NCBI GenBank assembly: GCA_902593285.1
Contig: CACJHW010000001.1
Coordinates: 80,001 to 144,000 of the forward strand
Direction of reading: 5' to 3'
From: an uncultured Pelagibacteraceae bacterium
Lineage (GTDB): Bacteria; Pseudomonadota; Alphaproteobacteria; Pelagibacterales; Pelagibacteraceae
Length of the DNA: 64,000 bases
In this document: positions 26,385 to 35,332 of the stretch, one piece after another
Layout: each line of letters opens with the position of its first letter
Position numbering within the stretch: the stretch's first letter is position 1
Made by a program: the position numbers and the translations under genes
Notes under the pieces: model-generated
What the model was told of the DNA's origin: nothing
What the model saw: only the letters and a program-made list of their open reading frames with translations
Databases searched by the model: none

Positions 26385-27389
26385 ATGAAACTTTTTAACA
26401 AGAAAACAATTATTATTGCAGAAGGTTGTGATAATCATTTTGGTAAGTTAAAAAATGCAAAGAAAATTGCTTTTTTTTCAAAAAAAGCAAACGCAGATGT
26501 AGTTAAATTCCAGCATCATATTCCTGACGAAGAAATGTTGAAAAAGGTACCTAAATCATCCAATTTTGATATTTCCTTGTATGATTTTTTAAAAAAATAT
26601 TCATTATCTATTGATGATCACTTAAATCTTAAAAATTATTGTAAAAAAATAAATATCAAGTATTTATGTACGCCTTTTTCTTATAAGGCTGCTCAAGAAC
26701 TTAACGATATAGGAGTTGATTGGTTTAAGCTTGGTTCTGGAGAGTTTTTAGATACACCATTTATAGAAAAAATAATAAAATTTAATAAACCTTTGATACT
26801 TTCAACTGGAATGTCTACGGTAAAAGAGATTGATTTCATTTATAAATTTTTGATAAAAAAAAGATTTTATAAATTTGCTTTTATGAATTGCACAAGCGAA
26901 TATCCTCCAGTCTTAAAAGATATAAACTTAGGATTTATAAAAAAAATGAAATTAAGATACCCAAAAGCGATTATTGGTCATTCTGATCATACAAATGATA
27001 TATATACTTCGATCGGAGCAGTTGCTAATGGTGCTAAAATAATTGAAAAACATGTCTATTTAGACGGCTTGAATAATGGCCCGGATAAAGATGTTTCAAT
27101 AAATTTCAAACAAATGACAAATTTAGTAAAAGCCATCAGAGATATTGAGCAAGCTAGTGGTTCAAATAAAAAAATAAATAATAAGGAGAAAATAATTAGA
27201 AAATGGGCACACAGAAGTATTGTGACAATTAAAAATATTAAAAAAGGTGAAAAATTGACCTTGGATAATATTTGGAGTAAAAGACCAGGAACAGGTATCC
27301 CTTCATATAAAATGAAAAATGTTATTGGAAAAACTGCAAAGAGAAATATAAAAAAAGATAATTTAATCAACAAGAAAGATTTCTTTTAG
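26385..27389 (+). CDS. neuB: NeuB-family nonulosonic acid synthase with SAF domain
   Basis: A 334-residue full-length synthase. The TIM barrel has AEGCDNHFG (12-20), KFQHH, STGMS and IIGHSDHT. A C-terminal SAF (antifreeze-like) domain covers about 275-334 with HRSIV, KKGEKLT and KRPGTGIPSY. It condenses PEP with an N-acyl-mannosamine-type sugar. The next gene is the NeuC-type epimerase that supplies this substrate, and NeuA follows at 30747, so a complete CMP-nonulosonate route is present. Product identity (sialic, legionaminic or other) is open. Confidence 0.88.
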   Translation: MKLFNKKTIIIAEGCDNHFGKLKNAKKIAFFSKKANADVVKFQHHIPDEEMLKKVPKSSNFDISLYDFLKKYSLSIDDHLNLKNYCKKINIKYLCTPFSYKAAQELNDIGVDWFKLGSGEFLDTPFIEKIIKFNKPLILSTGMSTVKEIDFIYKFLIKKRFYKFAFMNCTSEYPPVLKDINLGFIKKMKLRYPKAIIGHSDHTNDIYTSIGAVANGAKIIEKHVYLDGLNNGPDKDVSINFKQMTNLVKAIRDIEQASGSNKKINNKEKIIRKWAHRSIVTIKNIKKGEKLTLDNIWSKRPGTGIPSYKMKNVIGKTAKRNIKKDNLINKKDFF

Positions 27390-27391
27390 TC

Positions 27392-28534
27392 TTGAAACTT
27401 TTATTTTTTACCGGTTCGAGAAGTGAGTGGGGTTATATAAGGCCTATACTTCAAATTTGTAAAAAGAAAAAAATCCAATATAAAATTTGTTGTACAAATA
27501 TGCATTTGCTAAAAAGATTTGGTGCATCAATTGATGAAATTGAAAAGGATGGTTTTAAAGTTCATGATAAAGTTTACATGGCTTTAGATGGATACAATAA
27601 CTATACCATGTCAAAATCTTTGGGAATTTTAATGACTTCATTTACAGATGTTATCCATAGAGTTAAACCAGATTGGTTAGTACTTGCAGGAGATAGAGGA
27701 GAGACATTAGCTGCTAGTATCGTTGGCGCATATACTAATACCCCTGTAGCTCATATTCAGGCTGGTGAAGTTTCTGGAAATATAGATGGTATGGCACGAC
27801 ATGCGATAGGAAAATTTACAAATCTTCATTTAGCCTCAAATGAAGACTCATGTAAAAGATTAGAGAAACTTGGTGAAGAAATTTTTAGAATAAAAAATGT
27901 TGGTGCTCCACAATTAGATGAATTAGTAGATAAAAAATTAAATAAAATAAAAATTAATAATCTTAAAAAAAAATACTCGTTGGAAAATTTTAAGAACTAT
28001 ATTTTAGTAGTTTTTCATCCTGTTACTGAAGATTTAAAAAATTTAAGAAATCAGATTAATGTTACATTAAATGAATTAAATAAAGAGAAGTATAAAAAAG
28101 TTGTAATTTTGCCTAATAACGATGCTGGATCTGATATGGTCAAAGAAGAAATCTATAGTCAAAGAAATTCAAATTATGTAATTTTTGATAATTTACCTAG
28201 ATATGAATATTTAGCATTTCTAAAAAATTGTAATTTTATGATTGGAAATTCAAGCTCAGGTATCATTGAGGCAGCTAGTTTTAAAAAGGGCGTAATAAAT
28301 ATAGGTAGAAGACAAAATAAAAGATTAAAAACATTTAATGTAATTAGTTTAGATAAAATAAATAAAAGAAACCTGCATTTGTCTATAAAAAAAATACAAT
28401 CTTTAAAATTTAAAAAAAGACTTAAAAAAGTAAAAAATCCTTATGGGGATGGAAAGTCGTCAGAAAGAATAATAAATCTATTATTAAAAACAAAAATAGA
28501 CCAGAAACTTTTACAAAAAAATATAACCTATTGA
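27392..28534 (+). CDS. neuC: NeuC-type UDP-N-acetylglucosamine 2-epimerase (hydrolysing)
   Basis: A 380-residue GT-B-fold epimerase. Seen are TGSRSEWGYIRP (8-19), AGDRGETLA, QAGEVSGNIDG and NSSSGIIEA. It releases UDP while inverting C2, giving the ManNAc-type substrate of NeuB. The start codon is TTG at 27392, two bases after the neuB stop; no nearby in-frame ATG fits the family N-terminus. It lies in the neuB-neuC-CBS-PhyH-DegT-neuA run. Confidence 0.85.
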   Translation: MKLLFFTGSRSEWGYIRPILQICKKKKIQYKICCTNMHLLKRFGASIDEIEKDGFKVHDKVYMALDGYNNYTMSKSLGILMTSFTDVIHRVKPDWLVLAGDRGETLAASIVGAYTNTPVAHIQAGEVSGNIDGMARHAIGKFTNLHLASNEDSCKRLEKLGEEIFRIKNVGAPQLDELVDKKLNKIKINNLKKKYSLENFKNYILVVFHPVTEDLKNLRNQINVTLNELNKEKYKKVVILPNNDAGSDMVKEEIYSQRNSNYVIFDNLPRYEYLAFLKNCNFMIGNSSSGIIEAASFKKGVINIGRRQNKRLKTFNVISLDKINKRNLHLSIKKIQSLKFKKRLKKVKNPYGDGKSSERIINLLLKTKIDQKLLQKNITY

Positions 28535-28536
28535 AA

Positions 28537-28872
28537 ATGAAAAACTTAAAAAAGTATATCGTTAAATCAAATGAAAAATTAAATTTTGTATCTGAAAAAA
28601 TACTTTCAAATAATAGTAGAACAGTATTTGTTGAAGAAAAATCTAAAATCATTGGTGTCATTACAGAAGGTGATATTTTAAGATCTCTTATTAGAGACGA
28701 TTCTTTGCACTTATTTGCAGAAGATATTATGAATAAATCTTTTAAGTTTTTAATGACAAGAGATAAAATAGTGTCAAAGAAATTATTTAAAAAATTTAAA
28801 ATTACTGCTATTCCAATTTTAGATAATAAAATGAAGATAAAGGATATAATTGAATTGTGGGATGTTATTTAA
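28537..28872 (+). CDS. Stand-alone CBS-domain pair protein
   Basis: About 111 residues forming two CBS motifs: TVFVEEKSKIIGVITEGDIL in the first half and ITAIPILDNKMKIKDIIEL in the second. CBS pairs bind adenosine nucleotides or SAM and regulate attached enzymes. In some legionaminic-acid clusters a CBS pair is fused to a nucleotidyltransferase (PtmE-like); here it is free. I chose ATG 28537 over the in-frame TTG at 28531, which overlaps the neuC stop. It likely senses nucleotide state or partners another enzyme of this run. Confidence 0.7.
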   Translation: MKNLKKYIVKSNEKLNFVSEKILSNNSRTVFVEEKSKIIGVITEGDILRSLIRDDSLHLFAEDIMNKSFKFLMTRDKIVSKKLFKKFKITAIPILDNKMKIKDIIELWDVI

Positions 28873-29612
28873 TGAAGAATAAAATAAATTTTTTTAATGC
28901 TAATGGCTGGGTAATTGAAAGAGAAATATTTTCCTCAGGAGAAATAAAAAAAATAAAAGAGGAAATTGATAGTTTTTTGAGGGATAATATTAATAATTAC
29001 AAAGGTAGAGATATCAATTTCGTAAATGATGTTGCAGATTTAAATAATTTAAATTCTTTTCATAAAATGGATGACTGTAATTACATTAAAAAATTAGCTT
29101 TAAATTCTAAAATATATGAAATTTCAAAAAAATACTTAAGTTCAAAAAAACCAGATTTAAGAGCATGTGAGCTGTTTGCAAAACCCAAATTATATGGTTT
29201 ATCAGCTCCAGTGCACCAAGATAATTTTTACTGGTGTGTTAATGATGCAAATGCATTAACTATTTGGTTAGCACTGGATGATACTTGTGAGGAAAATGGT
29301 GGTGTTTTTTATTATGATGGATCTCACAAAGGTGGTATTTTAGAACATACCGCATCATTTGCTAAAGGAAGTTCACAAAAAATTAAAGATTATGCTCAAC
29401 TTAAAACCTATAATCTTTCGATACCAAAATTAAATATAGGTGATTGCATAATCCACCATTCTTTAACTGCCCATGGAAGTAAAGAAAATAAAACAGATAA
29501 AAATAGAAGAGGTTTAACTTTTCAATATAAATCGGAAAAATCTTTTTATGACAACAAACTTAAATTGAAATATGAAAACAGTTTAAACACACAAATATTA
29601 AGCAGGAATTAA
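28872..29612 (+). CDS. Phytanoyl-CoA dioxygenase (PhyH) family protein
   Basis: A protein of about 246 residues with a complete Fe(II)/2-oxoglutarate site: HQD in APVHQDNFYW, the second His in TAHGSKEN, and the likely 2-oxoglutarate Arg in NRRGLTF. TIWLALDDTCEENGGVFY is a typical PhyH core segment. ATG 28872 overlaps the TAA of the CBS gene (TAATG) and is preferred over an upstream GTG. Placed between neuC and the DegT gene, it may hydroxylate the nonulosonic acid or its precursor. Confidence 0.8.
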   Translation: MKNKINFFNANGWVIEREIFSSGEIKKIKEEIDSFLRDNINNYKGRDINFVNDVADLNNLNSFHKMDDCNYIKKLALNSKIYEISKKYLSSKKPDLRACELFAKPKLYGLSAPVHQDNFYWCVNDANALTIWLALDDTCEENGGVFYYDGSHKGGILEHTASFAKGSSQKIKDYAQLKTYNLSIPKLNIGDCIIHHSLTAHGSKENKTDKNRRGLTFQYKSEKSFYDNKLKLKYENSLNTQILSRN

Positions 29613-29613
29613 A

Positions 29614-30750
29614 GTGCCTGGATTTGAAGTATTAGGGATTGAAGAAAGAAAAGCAATTAATAAATTATTTGACGAGGGTGGTATTTTATTCGCTCATGGT
29701 TTCACAAATAGAAGAAAAAAATATCATGTAAGAGAATTTGAAAGAGAACTGGCTAAAAAATTTAATTCAAAATATTCATTACCAGTTTCAAATGGTACCT
29801 CAGCAATAAAAATTGCACTAAAATCACTTGGTGTTAAGCCACAAGATGAAGTTATAACTCAATCATTTAATTTTATAGCCACTGTTGAAGCAATTGTTGA
29901 TTTAGGGGCCAAACCTATAATTTGTGATATAGATGAAACTTTAAATATGGATATAGAAGATTTAAAAAAAAAAATTAGCAGAAAAACAAAAGCTATTATT
30001 CCTGTCCATATGCTTGGCGCATCTTGTAATATGAAAGAAATAACAAGAATTGCCAAAAAATATAAAATTCCAATTTTAGAGGATAACTGTGAGGCAGTTG
30101 GAGGCAAATATGGCACACGATTTTTAGGAACTCTTGGAGACATTGGAGTTATGAGTTTTGATTTTGCAAAAATAATTACAACTGGTGAAGGTGGAGCTAT
30201 TTTGACAAATAAAAAAAAGTTATATAAATATTGTAAAGAATATCATGACCATGGTCATCAAAATAACTCAAAATTTCCAAGAGGAAATGATACAAGCAAA
30301 ATAGCTGGTTTTAATTATAGAATTACCGAATTACAGGGAATCATTGGAAAAATTCAATTAAAGAAATTAAATTTCATATTAAGTGAAAATAAAAAAAGAT
30401 ATCAAATTTTAGATCAGAATTTATCTAAATATTTCAAAATTAGAAAGATTGAAAAAAATTCAAGTCAAAACTTTGAGACGTATATTATTATAGAACAAGA
30501 TACGAAAATTAGAAATCAAATATTAAAAATATTGTCAAATTATGAGTATGGCACAAGAAATCTACCAGATGCCATTAAATGGCACTGTTCATATTATTGG
30601 AAAAGAGCTGTTGGAACTGAAGGAGTTTACAATTCAAAAGCTGCAAATAAATTATTAAAAACATGTATTGCTATACCAATTTGGTTATCTAGAACTAAAT
30701 CTGATTATATAAAGTTATCAAAAAAAATTTTAGATTTGAAAAAGAAATGA
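29614..30750 (+). CDS. DegT/DnrJ/EryC1 PLP-dependent sugar aminotransferase
   Basis: A 378-residue aminotransferase starting with GTG at 29614; the N-terminus PGFEVLGIEER matches a DegT subfamily that begins this way. NGTSAIKIAL, LEDNCEAVGGKY and SFDFAKIITTGEGG are seen, with the Schiff-base lysine in FAKIITT. It overlaps neuA by 4 bp. It is the most divergent of the four DegT proteins in the window and may add an amino group to the nonulosonic precursor. Confidence 0.85.
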   Translation: MPGFEVLGIEERKAINKLFDEGGILFAHGFTNRRKKYHVREFERELAKKFNSKYSLPVSNGTSAIKIALKSLGVKPQDEVITQSFNFIATVEAIVDLGAKPIICDIDETLNMDIEDLKKKISRKTKAIIPVHMLGASCNMKEITRIAKKYKIPILEDNCEAVGGKYGTRFLGTLGDIGVMSFDFAKIITTGEGGAILTNKKKLYKYCKEYHDHGHQNNSKFPRGNDTSKIAGFNYRITELQGIIGKIQLKKLNFILSENKKRYQILDQNLSKYFKIRKIEKNSSQNFETYIIIEQDTKIRNQILKILSNYEYGTRNLPDAIKWHCSYYWKRAVGTEGVYNSKAANKLLKTCIAIPIWLSRTKSDYIKLSKKILDLKKK

Positions 30751-31442
30751 AAGTTTTAGCAGTTGTACCAGCCAGATCTGGTTCAAAAGGTATAAAAAAT
30801 AAAAATTTAACAAAATTTCTTGGGAAACCATTAATATTTTATACTTTAAATATATTAAAAAAGTTAAATGATACTGTTTATCCTTTTATTTCAACTGATA
30901 GTAAAAAAATACTGAATTACTCAAAAAAATTAGGTTTTAATCAATCTTACTTAAGACCTAAGAAATTATCACTAGATAAAAGCAATGTAGTTTATGCTGT
31001 TTTAGATGGAATAAAATATCTTGAAAAAAAAAAATTAAATTTTGATTATGTTTTATTATTAGAACCTACTTCACCTAAAAGAGATGTTAAAAATTTAAAA
31101 AAAATAATTAAAAAAGCAGTAAATTCAAATTTAGAATCATGCACCAGTGTTTGTAGATTGCCATTTCACCCTTCAGAATCTGTTTTTTTTAAAAATGGGC
31201 GTTGGAAATTTATTAAAAAAAATAATGAAAATATATTTAGAAGACAACAATTTAATAAAAATTACTATTTTATAGATGGGAACTTTTATTTATGCAAAGT
31301 TAGTTTTTTAAAAAAATACAAAAAATTTATTAAGGAAGATAAAACATCATTAATCATAAATAATTCAAATTATCCAATAGATATAAATAATTACTTAGAT
31401 CTAAAAATTGCCGAAGCAATTATGAAGAATGAAAAAAAATAA
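30747..31442 (+). CDS. neuA: CMP-nonulosonate (sialic acid) cytidylyltransferase
   Basis: A 231-residue, complete CMP-sugar synthetase. It has VVPARSGSKGIKNKNL (about 5-20), LLEPTSPKR and YFIDGNFYLC, as in the NeuA/LegF group. It couples CTP to the product of the neuB at 26385. It overlaps the DegT gene before it and the putative transferase after it. It is a paralogue of the fragment at 1-342. Confidence 0.85.
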   Translation: MKVLAVVPARSGSKGIKNKNLTKFLGKPLIFYTLNILKKLNDTVYPFISTDSKKILNYSKKLGFNQSYLRPKKLSLDKSNVVYAVLDGIKYLEKKKLNFDYVLLLEPTSPKRDVKNLKKIIKKAVNSNLESCTSVCRLPFHPSESVFFKNGRWKFIKKNNENIFRRQQFNKNYYFIDGNFYLCKVSFLKKYKKFIKEDKTSLIINNSNYPIDINNYLDLKIAEAIMKNEKK

Positions 31443-32559
31443 AAAAAACTTAATTATTTGTGTAGAAAAAAATACAACTAAGAGAGATTTTCAAAGATTT
31501 GGTATTAACTATTTAAGTAAATTTTATAATATTGATATAATAAATTTTTATAATTTAATTAATAAAAAAAAAATTAAAAAATCTAAGTATGAAAAAAATA
31601 TAAAAAATTTATCTGATTTATTAAAGCTAATCGAAAAAAAAAAATACGTAGGTGCAATTGATTATTTAAGAACAAGTCAATTTAATAAAACAATAAAAAT
31701 AAAAAAAATATTACAACAAAATAATGTAAAGGTAATTCAAGTTCACAATGGTTTACTTCCTATAGAGAAAAAATTTTCAAAAGATAAATTACTCAAAATT
31801 TTTAAATTAAAATTTTTGGTAAAATATATATTAAAAAAATTAAATAATTTTTTATTTAATCAAAGCTTTATTTATGATATTTCTTTAATATCTGGTTTAG
31901 AGGCTGAAAATATATATCCAGAAACTAAATTTTCTAAAAAAAAAATTTACACCCACTCATTTGATTATGAAACAACTCTAAAGAAAAAAAAAATTTTAAA
32001 TAAAAAAAACCTAGGAATTTTTATTGATGAAAATTTGATATCTCACCCTGATTATAAATTATTTAATATAGATATTAATCGTTTTAAATCAGAGTACTAC
32101 AAAAATTTAAGAAAAACTCTAAAATATTTTGAAAAAAAATATAAAATTAAAATTGTTATCTGTGTTCATCATTCTCTTTGGAATAAAAATTTTAATAATT
32201 TTTTTAAAGGATTTAAATGTGTTATAGGGAAAACTGAGGAGTATTCTAAAAAAGCTTCTTTAACAATTTTACATCAATCAACAGCAATCTCTTTTTCAGT
32301 CATTTACAAAAAGCCTTTAATTTTTTTGAATTATAGTAAACTTAAAAGCACTTTTATATTTAACAACATTAATAGAATGGCAAAATTGTTTAATAAAAAA
32401 CCATACTTTATTGATAAAGAAATTTTACATAATAAAATTATAGATTTTAAAGTTGATAAAAGACATTATTCAAAGTATTTAAATAATTATATAATTCACC
32501 CTAAAGCTAATAAGAAATATTCAATGTGGAATTTATTAGTAAAAGAAATAAATAGATAA
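31429..32559 (+). CDS. Putative GT-B glycosyltransferase, family not recognised
   Basis: I do not recognise this 376-residue basic, Lys/Ile/Asn-rich protein. Its C-terminal half reads like the donor domain of capsule-type transferases: IVICVHHSLWNKNF, then CVIGKTEEYSKKASLTILHQSTAISFS and KPLIFLNYSKLK. The phrase 'HQSTAIS' sits where related proteins have a nucleotide-binding Ser/Thr loop. It lies between neuA and kdsB and overlaps the former by 14 bp, so it is a candidate for transfer of a CMP-linked acid. Confidence in the function is low. Confidence 0.4.
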   Translation: MKKNKKNLIICVEKNTTKRDFQRFGINYLSKFYNIDIINFYNLINKKKIKKSKYEKNIKNLSDLLKLIEKKKYVGAIDYLRTSQFNKTIKIKKILQQNNVKVIQVHNGLLPIEKKFSKDKLLKIFKLKFLVKYILKKLNNFLFNQSFIYDISLISGLEAENIYPETKFSKKKIYTHSFDYETTLKKKKILNKKNLGIFIDENLISHPDYKLFNIDINRFKSEYYKNLRKTLKYFEKKYKIKIVICVHHSLWNKNFNNFFKGFKCVIGKTEEYSKKASLTILHQSTAISFSVIYKKPLIFLNYSKLKSTFIFNNINRMAKLFNKKPYFIDKEILHNKIIDFKVDKRHYSKYLNNYIIHPKANKKYSMWNLLVKEINR

Positions 32560-33296
32560 TGATTTTTGGACTTATACCATCAAGACTTGCTTCTAGAAGA
32601 TTAGAAAAGAAAGCCTTGCTAGATATAGATGGTCTACCTCTTGTTGTACACACATTTAAAAGGGCAAAAATGGCAAAGTTATTAGACCAAGTAATCGTTT
32701 GTACAGACAGTAAAAAAATTGGAAATGTAATAAATAAGCATGGAGGCGAATTTAGATTAACTTCAAAAAAACATAAAAATGGCACCGAGAGAATAGCAGA
32801 AGTAGCTAGAAAATTAAAAAAAGCAAAACTCATTATTGATATCCAGGGAGACGAACCATTATTAAATCCAAATGATATAGACAATTTAATTAAATTTCAT
32901 AAAAAAAATTTTAAAAAATTTGATATTGTTGTTCCATGCATCAAAGGATCAAATTTAGATTCAAAGAATATTGTTAAAGTCTTATTTAACAAAATGGGTA
33001 AAGTTTTATATTTAAGTAGGGCTCCAGTTCCATTTGGTTTTAAAAATAATGATTTTAATTTGTTTAAACATTTGTCTGTTATTTCTTTTAAAAAAGAGAG
33101 TTTAATAAAATTTTCTAAATTAAAAGAATCTAAATACGAAAAAATAGAAGGAGTAGAGCTTTTAAGAGCTTTAGAAAATGAAATAAGTGTAGGAACATTT
33201 GTTTCAAAAAGCAATAGTTTTGCTGTCGATGTTAAATCAGATCTAGCTAAAGCTAAAATCATTATGCCCCATGATAATTTGAGAAAAAAATACTAA
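32559..33296 (+). CDS. kdsB: 3-deoxy-manno-octulosonate cytidylyltransferase
   Basis: A 245-residue CMP-Kdo synthetase. It has IPSRLASRRLEKKAL (6-20), CTDS, HKNGTERIAE and DIQGDEPLL, all hallmarks of KdsB. It activates Kdo, or an 8-carbon relative, with CTP in the cytoplasm for lipopolysaccharide core or glycan. It shares a 1-base overlap with each neighbour. KdsA, KdsC and KdsD are not in this window. It is the third CMP-acid synthetase here. Confidence 0.88.
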   Translation: MIFGLIPSRLASRRLEKKALLDIDGLPLVVHTFKRAKMAKLLDQVIVCTDSKKIGNVINKHGGEFRLTSKKHKNGTERIAEVARKLKKAKLIIDIQGDEPLLNPNDIDNLIKFHKKNFKKFDIVVPCIKGSNLDSKNIVKVLFNKMGKVLYLSRAPVPFGFKNNDFNLFKHLSVISFKKESLIKFSKLKESKYEKIEGVELLRALENEISVGTFVSKSNSFAVDVKSDLAKAKIIMPHDNLRKKY

Positions 33297-33916
33297 TGAT
33301 AAAATTACTTATTCTTGACTTGGATGGTGTAATTTTTGATACAGAAAGAAATATGATTAAATCGTGGGATGAGGTAAGAAAAAAACATGGTATTAGTAAA
33401 AAATTTGAAGATTACAGAAAGAATATTGGTTTACCTTTTTTTAAAATTTTAAAAAATCTTAAAATAAAAAAAAATCAAAAAAATATCCAAAAAACATATA
33501 AATATTATTCAATCAAAAATAATGATAAGATTAAATTATTTCCAAAAGTAAAAAGCACCTTAAATAAATTAAAAAAAGTATATCTTTTAGCAGTAGTTAC
33601 TTCAAAAGATTACGATAGAACAATAAAATTAATCAAAAAGTACAAATTACCATTGAAATATATTTCTTGTCCAAAAAAAAATTTAAGAGGAAAACCTTTT
33701 CCAGATCAAATTAACTATATAATGAAAAAGATAAATTTTAAAAATAGATCTGAGGTAGCATATGTAGGCGATACAAAGTATGATTATATGTCTGCTAAAA
33801 AAGCGAAAGTAAATTTTATACACGCTAGTTATGGCTTTGAAAAAAAAATTAAAGGTTTAAAAACTAGTATAAATAATTTTTTTGAAATTATTGATTATTT
33901 AAATGAAAGAAAATGA
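33296..33916 (+). CDS. HAD-superfamily phosphatase
   Basis: A 206-residue HAD hydrolase with DLDGVIFDTE (8-17: nucleophile Asp and acid/base Asp), a Ser/Thr in VVTSKDYD, a Lys in RGKPFPDQ and the metal-binding YVGDTKYDYMSAKKA. The insert looks like the helical C1 cap of phosphoglycolate-phosphatase relatives rather than the capless KdsC type. Position after kdsB suggests dephosphorylation of a sugar phosphate. The substrate is unknown. Confidence 0.75.
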   Translation: MIKLLILDLDGVIFDTERNMIKSWDEVRKKHGISKKFEDYRKNIGLPFFKILKNLKIKKNQKNIQKTYKYYSIKNNDKIKLFPKVKSTLNKLKKVYLLAVVTSKDYDRTIKLIKKYKLPLKYISCPKKNLRGKPFPDQINYIMKKINFKNRSEVAYVGDTKYDYMSAKKAKVNFIHASYGFEKKIKGLKTSINNFFEIIDYLNERK

Positions 33917-35312
33917 ACTGAAAATAATTCAAGATAGAATAGATTTTTTAAATAAAAATATTTCTTTACTTCAAAAAAATATTTTTGTTAATTGGTTTTT
34001 CCCCTTAAAGCCACATCCTTTTTATTTAAAAAAATACGAAAAATTAAATAAAAATAAAATAAGTTTATTTTTTTCATTATTTAAAAATTTTCTAAAAATT
34101 TTAATAATTTTTTTTGTAAATATTTTTAAACCAATTTCCAGGTTTAAAAATATGAAAGATACTAATTACGAATATGTTTTTATATCTCACCACATATCTA
34201 ACAAAAAAATATTTGATGAGGACTCATATTACAAAGATGTATTTAAAACTTTAAAAGAAAATAAAATTAAATTTCTTAAAATTTATTTAAATCATAAAAT
34301 TAAAATGGATAAAGAAATTTTAATTAATGAGGATAATTATTACTTTTTAGAAAAAAATTCCACTATAGGGATTGAAATTATATGCCTGATTGAAACTTTA
34401 AAATTATTTTTCTTTTACATTAAACTTAAAGAATTGAGTGTGATAGAAAAATTAATAATAATATCAGAAGTATTTAGTAGTGATACTTATTCTAATTTAA
34501 GAATTAATTTTCAGATTAAAAATTTATTTAAAAAAATTAATTTTAAAAAATTGATATGCACATTTGAGGGATTTAATTTCGAAAAAATTATTTTTGCACA
34601 ATCTAAGTCAAAAGATATTAATATTAAAAATATAGGAATTCAACATGCATCAATAATAAAAAATCAAAATTCAATATATAAATTACAAGATACAAATTTT
34701 TTTCCAGATTTTATTTTTACAAGTGGTGTTTATTATGAAAAACTTTTTAAAACAAAAATTATTAATAATACAGCTGTAAAGACTATAGGTTCAAACAAAT
34801 TTAATTTTACAAATTACAAAAATCATAACAAAGAAAATCTTTGTTTGGTTTTACCCGAGGCTATTTTAAGTGAGTGTGATATACTTTTTAATTTTACACT
34901 AAAATATTTAAAAAAGTATGATAATCTTAAATTTATTTGGCGTTTACATCCTTTAATGAATATTAAAGAAACGCTTAAAAAATTAAGCATAAATAATTTT
35001 AGCTCTGAAAAGATTATTTTGTCTTCAAACTATGATGAAGATTTTTTTAAATCTAAATATTGTTTATATAGAGGCTCTACTTCAGTAATACAATCTATCA
35101 AGTATTCAATTGCTCCATTATATCTAAATTTAAAAGAAGATTTTAATATAGATCCAATAATTGATTTAAATTTGAATAATAGCATAAATTCGATTGATGA
35201 TTTGTATAATAAAACCAAATTTGAAAATAGTGGAATAAATATAGAAAAACTTTCCTTTAAAATTAATGAATATTTTGAAAAACCTAAACAGAATATATTA
35301 AATTTGTTATAG
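33903..35312 (+). CDS. Putative surface-carbohydrate transferase, family uncertain
   Basis: A 469-residue protein that I cannot place firmly. A hydrophobic stretch lies at about 60-78. The C-terminal half has IGIQHASIIKNQNS, then FIWRLHPLM and YCLYRGSTSVIQSIKYSIAPLYL, an arrangement seen in GT-B transferases of the capsule/CDP-glycerol type (HP motif, then a Ser/Thr loop). It overlaps the HAD gene by 14 bp. A glycosyl or phosphoglycosyl transfer role is inference. Confidence 0.4.
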   Translation: MKENELKIIQDRIDFLNKNISLLQKNIFVNWFFPLKPHPFYLKKYEKLNKNKISLFFSLFKNFLKILIIFFVNIFKPISRFKNMKDTNYEYVFISHHISNKKIFDEDSYYKDVFKTLKENKIKFLKIYLNHKIKMDKEILINEDNYYFLEKNSTIGIEIICLIETLKLFFFYIKLKELSVIEKLIIISEVFSSDTYSNLRINFQIKNLFKKINFKKLICTFEGFNFEKIIFAQSKSKDINIKNIGIQHASIIKNQNSIYKLQDTNFFPDFIFTSGVYYEKLFKTKIINNTAVKTIGSNKFNFTNYKNHNKENLCLVLPEAILSECDILFNFTLKYLKKYDNLKFIWRLHPLMNIKETLKKLSINNFSSEKIILSSNYDEDFFKSKYCLYRGSTSVIQSIKYSIAPLYLNLKEDFNIDPIIDLNLNNSINSIDDLYNKTKFENSGINIEKLSFKINEYFEKPKQNILNLL

Positions 35313-35332
35313 ACAATATAATTTATTAAATA

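Noticed and set aside
28857..28871. GTG 28857 as the start of the PhyH gene
   Set aside because: The TAATG junction at 28872 gives a normal family N-terminus and fits the overlap pattern of the operon.
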